64,000 nucleotides of DNA from Membranipora membranacea (lineage: Eukaryota; Bryozoa; Gymnolaemata; Cheilostomatida; Membraniporidae). The stretch is from the NCBI GenBank assembly GCA_914767715.1, contig OU612066.1, positions 5,215,001 to 5,279,000 on the forward strand, given 5' to 3'. Of the stretch, positions 36,444 to 47,900 are shown in pieces (the first letter of the stretch is position 1; the number at the start of each line of letters is the position of its first letter). The translations under genes were made by a program, and so were the position numbers. Under the pieces are notes generated by a model. It was not told the DNA's origin, ran no database searches, and worked only from the letters and a program-made list of their open reading frames with translations.

Positions 36444-37298
36444 CAATAGTCACGAGTTACAGATCTGAATATGTCACCACCTACAAAAGCGACATAAAAC
36501 ATTAACAGTGGAATAAAGAGCAGTTAGTTTTCTATTACAGCATACAAGTATTTGACGAGTAATTGAGGCATTCTGACCTTGCGGGCAGCAGGTTGAGATT
36601 ATGATGATAGATAGGAAGTAAAGAATAACATTTCGTTCTTTTTGCTGGTTGAGGATTCAACATGACATGAAATAAGCTTGCAATTAGTTATCACTTAAAA
36701 TAGTAGCTTATTGTTTAATTAAAATTTCCACGTGAAAACCTTCCATAAGTACAGCACGAATGTAAAAAGAAATCGGTGCCATATGGGATCAAGTAATCTG
36801 TGAATATTTAATGTTGACAAGGAAAAGCATTGCGATTGGAAAGTGGACTCCTCAACAATGACATATTGGCTAAATATCTGGGATAGTTGACAGGCCTAGA
36901 CTTAGAATGTCCACACAATCCAACCCAACTAATCTGTGAAGGGAATACCTTAATATGTGTTAAAAACATTTACAGTCTGTCACTTTCTAGCCAGTACCTC
37001 TCCTCACATAGACAGTTAATCATAATACATCTAAGCCTTTGTTACCACCTGGTGTTTGTAACTCAGTAGCCAAAGTACACCGCTCTGAACATACCCCAGG
37101 GCCAATGTTCACTCCAAATACCTTGAAAGCTTATGATCAAGCAGTGGTGCCAGCCAATGAACATCAAAAGAGAACGGAACAATATAGATAGTAACAATAA
37201 CAATGAATTTTCGACTGAGTGAATAATAGGGGACACCCAGACGAGCTGTTACTACCAGTAACCCATCTTCCAGCAATCACAGCCCACATCATCACATC
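36444..37298. other. Upstream region of HSPA13, no gene seen
   Basis: Non-coding, AT-rich; probable HSPA13 promoter region, but no defined motif could be identified. Confidence 0.4.
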
Positions 37299-37437
37299 CA
37301 CAGGTCTAGTCGAAAACCTGGGATTTTGGCAATGTTTGACTGCCCCCCTTGAGTCTTTGTTGGTTCCAACAAAACAACAAAAACTCAAGGGGGGAATCAA
37401 ACATTGCCAAAATCCCAGGTTTTGGAGTAGACCTGTG
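37299..37437. mobile_element. hAT-like hairpin MITE, CACAGGTCTA family, copy 1
   Basis: A 139-bp near-perfect palindrome, arms starting CACAGGTCTAGTCGAAAACC, flanked by an exact 8-bp target duplication ATCACATC (37291-37298 and 37438-37445). An 8-bp duplication is characteristic of hAT transposases. Confidence 0.88.
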
Positions 37438-37580
37438 ATCACATCACTCCTCCAGATAGATAGAGTCCATGAGTAAAACAAAAAGCAGTAATTGTAAAAG
37501 AGTAGAGAATGGTGGAGACTACTAGTGCAGAGGGTTCCCTACCATACCACTACCATTTGACAATGTATGTGTCTCCTACT

Positions 37581-37694
37581 CACAGGTCTACTCCAAAACC
37601 TGGGATTTTAGCAATGTTTGACTGCCCCCCTTGAGGGGCAGTCAAGGGGGCAGTCAAACATTGCCAAAATCCCAGGTTTTGGAGTAGACCTGTG
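37581..37694. mobile_element. hAT-like hairpin MITE, CACAGGTCTA family, copy 2
   Basis: A 114-bp palindrome, CACAGGTCTACTCCAAAACC at the left and its inverse at the right, with the shortest centre of the three copies. No clear flanking duplication remains. Confidence 0.85.
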
Positions 37695-37710
37695 GTCGTG
37701 GAATAATCAT

Positions 37711-37735
37711 AATATATATATATATATATATATAC
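37711..37735. repeat. TA microsatellite
   Basis: About 12 TA units just after MITE copy 2. Confidence 0.8.
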
Positions 37736-38471
37736 ACACTCTCATACACTCAAGCCCAAGGTCAGGAGGAGTAAAACTAAAAGCCAATGATTCAATGATT
37801 TATTCACTGCTACTCACTAAATCAACAAGGGAGGAGTTTCTTCACTTAGATAAACATAAACCAATAATGCCCATGTTACCAAATGTTGCCTTGTGATCTA
37901 TAAAATGAGCAAATGGCTAGAGAAATGAGTTTTCCCTTCCTATAGTAATGTGACGTGTAGCAGTAATAATGAAAATCAAGTTTTTGATAAATTTGCTTCT
38001 TGAAAATGTTATAACCTTGCCAGCTGTGAAATTGTTGTGATGATTATACTGCAGGTAAAGTTGATAAATGAAGATTCTATGTTTTTTTGATGTCTGTATC
38101 GATTAAATAAAAGTATTACATATATACTTATGAAGTTGCCTTAAAATCTTCGAGATGTCAGATTAAATTCGATGATTTTAATTCGGTAAAACAGATTGGT
38201 CAGGATAGGTCTTTGATGACAACTTTCATCACTGAGTAAACTGACAGAATTGTTGGTGCTAGAGCTTTTTAATTAACTTCATGGCCTTTTTGCCTACGTC
38301 CAGTATCTTCCAAACTAGTACTAGACATAGCCATAATACAGGCTCTCAATCCCCAGTGGCACATAGTCGTTTAGAGTTCGCAAGCAATGATTGTGACTGG
38401 AAGTTTAGTTAGTCAGGTAGTAAGTATCTGTCACTCACTGTCAGTGGGCTGGCCAGCAGGAGTGGTTACTT

Positions 38472-38625
38472 CACAGGTCTACTGCAAAACCTGGGACTTT
38501 GGCAATGTTTGACTGGCCCCCTTGAGTTTTTGTTGGAATATTGTTTAAAACAAAACAACAAAAACTCAAGGGGGCCAGTCAAACATTGCCAATGTCCCAG
38601 GTTTTGGACTTGGAGTAGACCTGTG
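38472..38625. mobile_element. hAT-like hairpin MITE, CACAGGTCTA family, copy 3
   Basis: A 154-bp palindrome with arms like copies 1 and 2 and a centre of TTGTTGGAATATTGTTT type. Its right end was hit by the element at 38629-39451, whose target duplication includes the last five bases of this copy. Confidence 0.85.
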
Positions 38626-38628
38626 GTG

Positions 38629-39451
38629 CATGGGCCCCTGGGACTTACATGTCTTTACTTTGCCAATGTCCCAGCAGTATCAACCACCCAAAAAACACCA
38701 AACAGGGTAAGACACATAACAAAATTTTTACAACCTACCTTGAAATCATGGGCCCCTGGGACTTACATGTCTTTACTTTGCCAATGTCCACTATCAACAT
38801 TGGCCATTGGCACATTCAATGGACATTGGCAAAGTAAAGACATGTAAGTCCCAGGGGCCCATGCTTGAAATCTCTCACACTAACTCACACCTCTTTCATA
38901 TGCTTCAGGTTTGAAGGTTCTAGCACAAACAGAGCTGACCTTATGGACCAGAGAAAAAAGATGTTATCAACAACCTGAGTAGGCTGAAATGGCTGCATGA
39001 CTATTGACATCCCTACATGATTATTTTACTTTTTTTATTTCACTAAATTGGTGCTTTTTACACTCATATATGTTTTCTAAATTATGTTCATTAATTTTTA
39101 AGCTTCTAATAAACTATGAGAAATCATATATGAGTGTAAAAAGAACCAATTTAGTGAAATAAAAAAAAAGAAGTACAATAATCATGTGGGGATGTCAATA
39201 CTCATGCAACCATTTCAGCCTACTCAGGTTTTTGTTAACATCTTTTTTCTCTGGTCCATAAAGTCAGCTCTGTTTGTGCTAGAACCTTCAAACCTGAAGC
39301 AAATGAAAGAGGAAGGAGGTGTGAGTTAGTGTGGGAGATTTCAAGGTAGGTTGTAAAAAAAATTTTTTGTGTCTTACCCTGTTTGGTGTTTTTTGGGTGG
39401 TTGATACTGGAAATTGGCAAAGTAAAGACATGAAAGTCCCAGGGGCCCATG
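38629..39451. mobile_element. hAT-like foldback element, CATGGGCCCC family, outer copy
   Basis: An 823-bp element with ends CATGGGCCCCTGGGACTT and inverse, ~350-bp inverted arms meeting near 39085, and an 8-bp duplication with one mismatch (CTGTGGTG 38621-38628, TTGTGGTG 39452-39459). A smaller relative is inserted in its left arm. Confidence 0.85.
38747..38863. mobile_element. hAT-like hairpin MITE, CATGGGCCCC family, nested inner copy
   Basis: A 117-bp palindrome sharing the outer element's ends, bracketed by an exact 8-bp duplication CTTGAAAT (38739-38746 and 38864-38871). The right arm of the outer element lacks it and keeps the single, unoccupied CTTGAAAT site. Confidence 0.9.
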
Positions 39452-39459
39452 TTGTGGTG

Positions 39460-39778
39460 TGGGTCACTGCTTGTTACTCTTTGGATAGTTGTAAGGCTAG
39501 AGTAAGTACTGCTGTAGTGTAGGACCGACATGTAACTGCTCAGATATTACCAGGACTTAAACCTACACATAGCCTTATCTCCAAGGCCTTTGATCAAGGA
39601 GTACTCCTTGCTTTGATAATCCTACACACTTTTCATTCAGTGTGGTGTTTCACTTAGAACCTTCTGCTTCTGGGCTTATTCGATTGGTCCACCACCTTCA
39701 TACTCATTAAATCCATCATTATGTGGGTTAACATTGAAAGTTCTGTCCTTTATCGTCGACCAAGAAACTGTGCCTTAA
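39460..39778. other. Intergenic, nothing recognised
   Basis: Non-coding sequence between two MITEs; ends in the TTAA target of the next element. Confidence 0.4.
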
Positions 39779-40155
39779 AGGGCAACCAAGGTTTCGCAGC
39801 AATGCATTAATGGGTAGCAAATAATGTGCTGGGCAGCATCAGCTTTGTGCATTACGCGATGCAAAACTCAATGTAGTTGCTGACTCAAAGCTGGGTAACA
39901 TTTCAGTTTAGGGGAGGTTCCAAGACTTTGCTGTAATAATTATAGAGCACAGGCTGAATAATAACAGGAACAGGAAACTGCTATGTGGTATTCTCTTTTA
40001 CCTGAGTTTGAGTACCTGATGGAAGAAATGTTTCACAAGAATTCAGGCTGAATAATCATCCGAATTATATTTTGTCTTTTTCCCCACGCAGAAAGTGCAA
40101 TCTGCTATTAATCAATGGCCATCAATGAGAAGTTGTTTGAAACCTTGGTTGCCCT
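39779..40155. mobile_element. MITE with TTAA target duplication, copy 2 (complete)
   Basis: A 377-bp element with 17-bp terminal inverted repeats AGGGCAACCAAGGTTTC, flanked by TTAA on both sides (39775-39778, 40156-40159). TTAA duplication is the hallmark of piggyBac-type transposition; no transposase is present. Confidence 0.88.
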
Positions 40156-40339
40156 TTAAGGGCGCGGCTGGTATATTCGGCGCCAAGTTGCTCACAGTTT
40201 GCAGCCAGGTCAGAGCACACCTGGTGTAAGGCTAGCACCTAGATTGTTATACACATATAATGCCCGCAGGAGTGAGTACATATATACAACCACACACATT
40301 GGAGTCCTAGATATAAGATAGCTCATATTAGTTTAGTAT

Positions 40340-40515
40340 TTCCCGACGTATGATGCCATACCCTCAGATCAATCTATCATCCAAGGGAAGACAACCTTCA
40401 CACCTGGAGTATCACTTGAGCTCAGTTGACTGTAGCGTGATTCAAACCCAAGTCCTCCAACACTTGCGTATTAGAGGGTATGAGCCATAAACGATTGAGC
40501 TACTATTATTACGTA
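40340..40515 (-). repeat. Candidate tRNA-derived SINE, copy 2
   Basis: On the minus strand an A-box-like TAGCTCAATCGTTTATGG and, about 45 nt later, a B-box-like GGGTTTGAATCAC are spaced as in a tRNA. They are followed by CAGTCAACTGAGC and CCAGGTGTG blocks also present at 16260-16425. No intact cloverleaf, so a tRNA gene is excluded. Confidence 0.5.
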
Positions 40516-41999
40516 CATATCCTACGCACATGAATAACTTTCCAACAAATCCTCGTCGCCTAGCCTATTAGGGTTGGTATCTAGAGGATCCATTAACAGT
40601 TAAGTGGATTTTGGTGGTAGTATGTCGCTGAAGTTTGGTACACTGGTCCAATACAGGGAAACAAAAAAGATTTAGGTAATAGCCAATTGAAAAAAATATG
40701 AAATAAAGCAGTCAGCACCTCATTCACGAATTTAATAATAAGCGATACAATTTTTAGGTATAGAGATATAGTAAAGTGATAAAAGTTTATATGTAACGTA
40801 ACAAAAGTATGTTTATAAAGGATAAGAGTACACCTTAATCTCACCTCAAATACAAGTAAAACCTGAAATGCCACTGGTTTGAATTATGCATCCAATTGAT
40901 TACTCCGGTGTTGTGTTGTGATTTCAATTTACATATGTGTCTACTCTAACATCTTAAAGATTTCATTCCACCCTCCTTCAAGACAGGAATTCAGTATTGC
41001 AATTATTGATGACTTCTGAACCCTATTTGGCATAGAAATTTGGCCAATAGCAACAACCAATGACTCCAAGGGCATCGCTTGGCACCTGTTAATGATGGAA
41101 ACCAATAGTGTCCATTTTAGTTTTAGCGCTCAAACTGTGCAGGGACAGCTGGTAGTAGCATTACCTGTTCAACCACTTCCTCCACATAAGTTGTCATCCT
41201 GGCACAGTTTGAGCCTTAAACTATGTCCATGTATATCCCTCTTAAATATTGGAATTTTAGGGATTTTTCAAAATTGTCCTGCTGAAAAAGTGGAAGCGCC
41301 AGTGACCTGGTCCTACCTATGAATAAACCACTGTAGCAACAGATGCACTGTTGGTCAGCAACACCAACAAAAAAACCTTAGACCGTTGGCATCTTGGTTA
41401 CTGTGTTGTTGTTGTTGGACCTAGTGGCTAATGGTAAAGATTTATCCAGAAAATGAAAAAACAAACCCAACAAAAATGAATTTCATTTCATGACCCTTCA
41501 ATCCAGAAACAGCCAAACCCGACTATGTCTCACAAATATTTGTAGCAAGACAACTTCAAGACAGTCTTTCTGCGTCTTACCAGTGAATATTTTTGGTGCC
41601 TATGCAGTGCAGAATAAATTTCTGTCATGTATGGAACCCAGTATGGAGATCATCAATCTGAAGTATAAATATCAAAATAGGCAATATGAAATGAGATATT
41701 TTATAAAATGTTCTGATTCTCCTGTAAATTTTGTTTCTTCAATGAAATCAAATACGAGCGATACTCGTGGATTTTTGTCTTTTAATTCAAGCCAAGACTT
41801 TCATATAAGCTGGCAATTTGATACTTCTGAGAAAATGCATTAAAAAAGACCTGTACCAATCTGAAGATTCTTTGGGAGCCAAACTAGACTATAACTGGAA
41901 TGAGAAATGATGATTTTTTTAAAATGCTAAACCTGCTTAAATTGTCAGCCCGATCAGATAATATGGACGCGTTTTTAATTTTTAGATCAATCAACCAAT
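40516..41999. other. Intergenic upstream of the EGF/TGN38-like gene
   Basis: No recognised exon. Inverted pieces AGCGCTCAAACTGTGC (near 41124) and GCACAGTTTGAGC (near 41202) form a small foldback, related pieces of which recur near 32166. A 117-codon ORF at 41490-41843 has no recognisable domain and I do not call it. Confidence 0.45.
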
Positions 42000-44900
42000 A
42001 TGCTGCTCAGAGTATTCACAGTCATATTGGTGCTGTCTCACCTTGTCCTAGCTCAAGAGTCACCCCCTCCTCTTGAAGGGACAATCGTTTCTTCTCCTCC
42101 TGTAGGCGATTCTTCTCCTCCAGGTAAGTGTGTGTGTTTTCAAATCGCCAGGTGACATTGTATTATTGTAAAGATTGTTTATTAAATGATTACTATGCTT
42201 CACCTGACTAGTCGTAATGTCATTTCAAAAAAGCTGTACGCCTCTATGATGCAAATCAGCCTTCCTTCTCCATGAGCAACAGCATCTCTGAATCTCTATT
42301 TTCAAAACTGACCTCCAATCTATCAGAATAGATTCATTACACACAGCCCAAAAGTATGCATTGAAATGTAACTTGTCCCCGCTATCAATCTACCTCTTCT
42401 TAAAACCTTTTCTAAATTTACTGCCACTGTTAGAAACTCCTGAGCAACCAAGTGCAACCGTAACACAGATGACTGTGCAGAAATTAGTCACCATTACAGC
42501 AACTGCATCAGAATCAGGAGCAAAAGATGATCCAAGCGGAGGTAATTAAATATTGTATTATGAAAGCTTGAGAAATATCTCGACTATATCTGTATATATA
42601 AAGTGATTGCTAGGAAAATCCAGTCATTTGCAGATCATTTCATGGCTTACATGCCACGAAATAGAATCGAATTTTAATATCTCAATATCTTTCTTTACCT
42701 GCTTCCAATACAAAATAAGCCAGGCAGATAAGGTATACCCTATAGGAGTTTAATTTAGCTAGAGTTTAATTTCGCTATCTGGACCTGGTACTAAATTTCG
42801 CTAGTACTAAATTTCGCTAGTAGGCTTACTAGTGAAAATCAAAAAAAATGTGCAAGCTGGGATTCGAACCCAGGGCATAAATCTCCATATGATTGCAAGG
42901 CAGACACTTAGACCACTACACCACGCTAGCTTACATGCTAGCATGCATGCTAGCTTGCATGCTAGCTTGCATGCTAGCTTGCATGCTAGCTTGCATGCTA
43001 GCTTGCATGCTAGCTTGCATGCTAGCTTGCATGCTTGCATGCTAGCTTGCATGCTAGCTTGCATGCTAGCTTGCATGCTAGCTTGCATGCTAGCTTGCAT
43101 GCTAGCTTGCATGCTAGCTTGCATGCTAGCTTGCATGCTAGCTTGCATGCTTGCTAGCTTGCATACTTGCTAGCTTGCATGTTTGCTAGGTTGCATGCTT
43201 GCTAGCTTGCATGCTATGCTTGCATGTAAGCATGCATGCATGCTTATGTGCTTATGTAAGGTGTAATTTTGTATAATTGTACATTGTTTATGAAACTATG
43301 GTGAGTGAGTTTAATTTAAGATACACTAAATTCCGCAACCCAGGCAACAACTCAAAAAGCGAATCCTAAATGCAGCGAAAACTAAACTCCTATAGGGTAA
43401 GTAACATTTTCAGACAGAAAACAACTAACTACAAGAGATTGGGCATTCAGTTACCCTCAGTTAGGGGGAAACCATAGACTTAGTATACTGTATATAAGTC
43501 TCTGGGGGAGTATGATATTCAGTACCAAAGTCCATGGGTATTTCTTGTGCATGCAATGGATAATCAAAGCACGATTGCATGGCATTGTGTATCTGTAAAC
43601 TGTTTTAAATTTTTTGGTGTAACCTATGCTTTTCATTGTTATAGATTGTTATTTATCTTATAATAAAATTGGATGTCAACGTATTATGATGAATATGTAT
43701 ATATATAAAATGTTGATGTGATCATTCTGCAAACCATTATCTGTTTGATTTTTCAGAACATACAGACGCACAGCAGCCTGTCTGTGATCCCAATAGTCTT
43801 CTAGTCCGAGACCAATGTAGTGGCCACGGCAGTTGTGCAACTGATAAAGTAATCAAATGTGTATGCCATGTAAATTTCTCAGGCCAAACTTGTGAAATCG
43901 GTAACTATAGATAGCTTTCTATAAATAAAAAACTATTTGTTCCAACTATATTTGTATCAAATTTTTTGTCAATGGTATAATTGATATTGTAGGAAACTCA
44001 CATCAACCATGACAAAGTGAAGTCTTGAATGATTGGGTTGAGATTTGTTTTCTTTCAAATAGAGAATATTGTAGACAACATTGTGCAGCAGCATACATTA
44101 TTTTCTAAATCGGCTCATCCCTTTTTCATTTCGGTGTAATGCGCTGTTGAATGGAATATGTGCTATGTAGGTAGTGGTGATCAGGTACAACACCAGAAAA
44201 AATTTAATTAATTTTCCCTCTTGTCGATTGATCCATCCTTCTTTATGATCAGCTGAAAGAAGATTTTTGATTGCTATTGTTCATTTTATCTCCTCAAAGT
44301 TATTCTACTCCGTGGTAACATGGCATTGTTTGATTTAGATGAGTTTTGTGCTGGTACGAAGTGCTATGAACACGGCAAATGTGCTGATGGTAAATGTACT
44401 TGTGATGCAGATCACTACGGTCCAGAATGTGGTGAGTGAACTCCATAAGGCCAGAGATGTTTGTAATTGTTCTTATTAAGTCTTCTCCTTGCCTGTGAAC
44501 GGATATCGGTGACTTTCCACTCACTGTATTCGTAACTGAGCGCACCTAGCCTTGTCACACACCCTTTTTTATTTGTTTTAGGGTCCATGAAACAAAAAGG
44601 TAGCCGCGTGACATGATTAGGGAGCACCAGTTTAGACCATACTCAGCAATATTTATATTTTATAGACATATGATAACTATATGGTACATTGCACACCACT
44701 TCATTCTAACCCCTAGACATCACCAAATCTTGTTCCAAATCAAAATATGAATCATGTGGTGTAAAAAGATGCTCATAGCCCAGAGGGTCAACATTTTTTG
44801 TCTGAGTTAACAAGAGGTTTTGAAAGACTCATGAACAGCCTCATGTGCATGATCGTTATCAGCCATCTTCACATATCACTTTAAAACTGTACTATTATAC

Positions 44901-47900
44901 ATCTTGATATAGTCACAGGTCCTAGTAATGTAGTGTTGTATCAAGAACTCCTTGGTTGTATATCTGTAGAGCTTGATGCTTGCCCAGGAGGTTGTGGAAA
45001 TGATGGAATGTGTATCAAAACCAAACCCACCAAACCCATGGAACCTCCTAGCTGTTATTGTCAGCCTGGGTTTGTTGGCCCTAATTGTGAAAGAGGTAAG
45101 ATTAAACTTGTACAATGGTGTTATTTATATTCAGCAGCAAAATAAATAGTGGTTATGAGCAAAATTTAGTGCTGTTTTAAAAGAACATTGTGGAATTAGC
45201 CAAAGTCGGCTTGAAATATCTCCCCACACTTGGTATTCATTGTGAAGTGTTTGTGAGCAAGGGTAAAAGTTATCACTGTCCCATTTGCTTTAACATGTAC
45301 TGACAGGAGAAATAAGAGAATAAAAAAAATCTAAAAAAAGTGGATAATTTATGATAAACCATTTATTGCCTTCTCTGACACAACGGAATATTTGTTAGAT
45401 CTTTGCAAGGAATGTAAAGGCAAAAATCAGAAATGTACTGATGACTTCCAATGTGAAGAGCGTAAGTAAGAGTGACACCACCAGTGTAGAACAAGCATTG
45501 ATCAAAGCATGTTTTCTAGTGTAACATGCATGTTCTTACATTGACAGAATATTATTAGTTTGGCTCACTAATACCGTTTATATAGCTTAGATGGATAGAT
45601 ACCTAATGAGTGGCTCAAACCATACCCATTAGATAGTTCTCAAGTTGAGTACTTGTTTGAATTTAGTAGTACTGTCTCTGTTGTGTGTGTGATTTGATTC
45701 TTCAATCAACTTTTGCTTTAGTCATTTGTCACAAACTCCCGGCTCTCAACAATCACTTTACTTTAACTACCTGTTTTAATTAACCTTTTCTGCAAGATAA
45801 TTTTGATAGAGAGCTGCCTCTATACTTTACAAAATTAACTAGAGTAGATAATCCTACCTTACTGGATGCTTTATAATGATCCTATAAAGCCTGCTTACAT
45901 GGACATGGCTAGCATGTGTGAGCCGGGCTCATATATCTTATTGAGATGCACTGTTTCTTCCATAGACTTAATATATCAAATATATTAGTATATTAAGTAT
46001 ATGGTTTCTTCTATCACCGCTTAGCATAAATAATATCTGGTAGTGACTGCTGTGCAAGGCTCTGCTGGGAAGATTGAGCTGAGCTTTATTTGCTGTTGAT
46101 GCTTTTTTTCAATTCACCTTTCCTCTCAAATCTATTTCGAATGATGATCCTTGTGCAGCTTTTCCTACCTTCTAGTTGCAGACACCACCGCGTTTAGACA
46201 TAAAAGTTATAACTGGTACTGGTTTCGTGATTACACTATTTAGGATATGTTTCTCTGGGGGGTCTTTCAATTAGAAACAGCCAAAATCGCAATCTTATCG
46301 ATCACTCACTGAGAGAGCGATACCTGCTAGGGGTCTCGCCTTCAGATCGCTCAGTCACTTGATGGAACTATATACATTCTGAGTGAGCGATTTGGGCGCA
46401 ATTTTGTCTAATTGAAACACCAAGTGAGTGATATTTTTGAGCGATGTGATAGTGATAGTGATAATTTGCTTTAGTAAAGGATCACTTTTTCTAATTGAAA
46501 GACCCCCCTGGTTGTTAGTCTCAGCTTAGTCTGAGAACCTCATGTGTACCCGCCCCAAGCTATAGGTCTTCACACATAATTCCTTCGGATGGTACTCGTG
46601 CTATTCAAATTAGTTCATGCTTTATCGATCAGTTGTGCATGCATCTAGGTGTGTTGAGGATGACAGCGTAATGCCATCCTTATTATGATTTACCAATAAA
46701 AATACATATATAATTCTAAGTATTTATATTTATATAAATACTTACTCTATAAAGAACATGTAAATGTTTATGGATTTACCTATTTGTAGCAGCAGTTGTC
46801 TATCTGTTGTATTACATTTAATTTTTTGTTGTTGGTCAGATTTCTGAGCTATAGCATCAAAAAAAGACTACAGCTAGAAAAGCCTTCTATAGTTTTTATT
46901 GTATTTATGTGGACTATGTTAACAAGCAGGAAAATCACATATACCTAATCAGCATGTGTCTTTTACACATTTCAGCTGCTACAACTACAGTTGAAGCCCC
47001 ACATGTATGTACACCTTCTCCCTGTAAGAATGGCGGTACTTGTGAGGAGGGTGGAGATGGTACTACCTACACATGTACATGTACTTCTGAGTACACTGGA
47101 ACTAATTGTGAAGAGACTCCACGTATGTCCAACCTTTTTGACTGCTGTATGATGTTGAACCTTGTTTAATCAAAGGCCATGGATATTATCTATATTATCT
47201 GATATAATTTCACATTGGAACTTATTGTGGAGACCATAGATGTTGATAGATGTTACTGAGACGTAATGGACTATTTAAACAGAGCCCTATATAGTATATG
47301 CAATGATTGCATTCTGTCAACGTTTGACTGGTCTCTGCACACTGATATGTTCATTAAATTAGGTGTATGTATGTCTAGTTAAACATGAGCAGCTTTTAAG
47401 AATGAGGTGCAATATAATCTAAGCCTCAATGGTTGCTTATTTGAATTTCAATGACTTAACTGGAATCATGTTAGCAAAATTACTTATGAAGTGTCTCATA
47501 TTTCTGTTATTACAGCACCTGCAGCTGTAGATGTATGTACACCTTCTCCCTGTAAGAATGAGGGTACTTGTGAGAAGGGAGGAGATGGTACTACCTACAA
47601 ATGTAAATGTACTTCTGAGTACACTGGAACTAATTGTGAAGAGACTCCACGTATGTCCAACCTTGTTGACGGCTGTATTACTGGTGTTGTACCTTGTGTA
47701 TAATATTACATGCTGAGCAGCTTATTGGAAAAAGCACAGCCAGCACATAGGAAAAAACATGTACACAAGATGATAAATGATTTTAAAGCTTGCAAATCTG
47801 AACAAAAACACGTTGGAAATGTTCATAGGTCTTGTATTCTTAATGGACGGTAAAACAGCAAAAAACATTTGCAAAAAATTCTATATGACTTACATGAAAT

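Larger units (their letters stand above)
42738..43397. mobile_element. TA-flanked MITE carrying a tRNA-like sequence and a 12-bp satellite
   Basis: Ends CCCTATAGGAGTTTAATTT and the matching inverse (TAAACTCCTATAGGG), bracketed by TA at 42736-42737 and 43398-43399. Total 660 bp, of which about 270 bp is the satellite. It lies in intron 2 of the EGF/TGN38-like gene. Subterminal CTAAATTTCGCTAG-type repeats occur near the left end (42790-42825). Confidence 0.8.

Noticed and set aside
37164-37481. ORFs on both strands through 37164-37481 and 37618-37896
   Set aside because: They read through palindromic MITEs, so the same peptide-like pattern appears on both strands.
41490-41843. 117-codon ORF upstream of the EGF/TGN38-like gene
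   Set aside because: No domain, no signal peptide, no neighbouring exons in phase; cannot be told from chance in AT-rich DNA.
42850-42930. Functional tRNA gene
   Set aside because: A and B boxes are good, but the acceptor and anticodon stems do not pair properly.
42807-43173. Overlapping 113-aa ORFs on both strands with MQAS / HASL repeats
   Set aside because: Produced by the 12-bp satellite, whose period is a multiple of three and which contains no stop; no other coding evidence.
42933-43200. CRISPR-like array
   Set aside because: Units are directly abutting 12-mers without spacers, in a eukaryotic intron.
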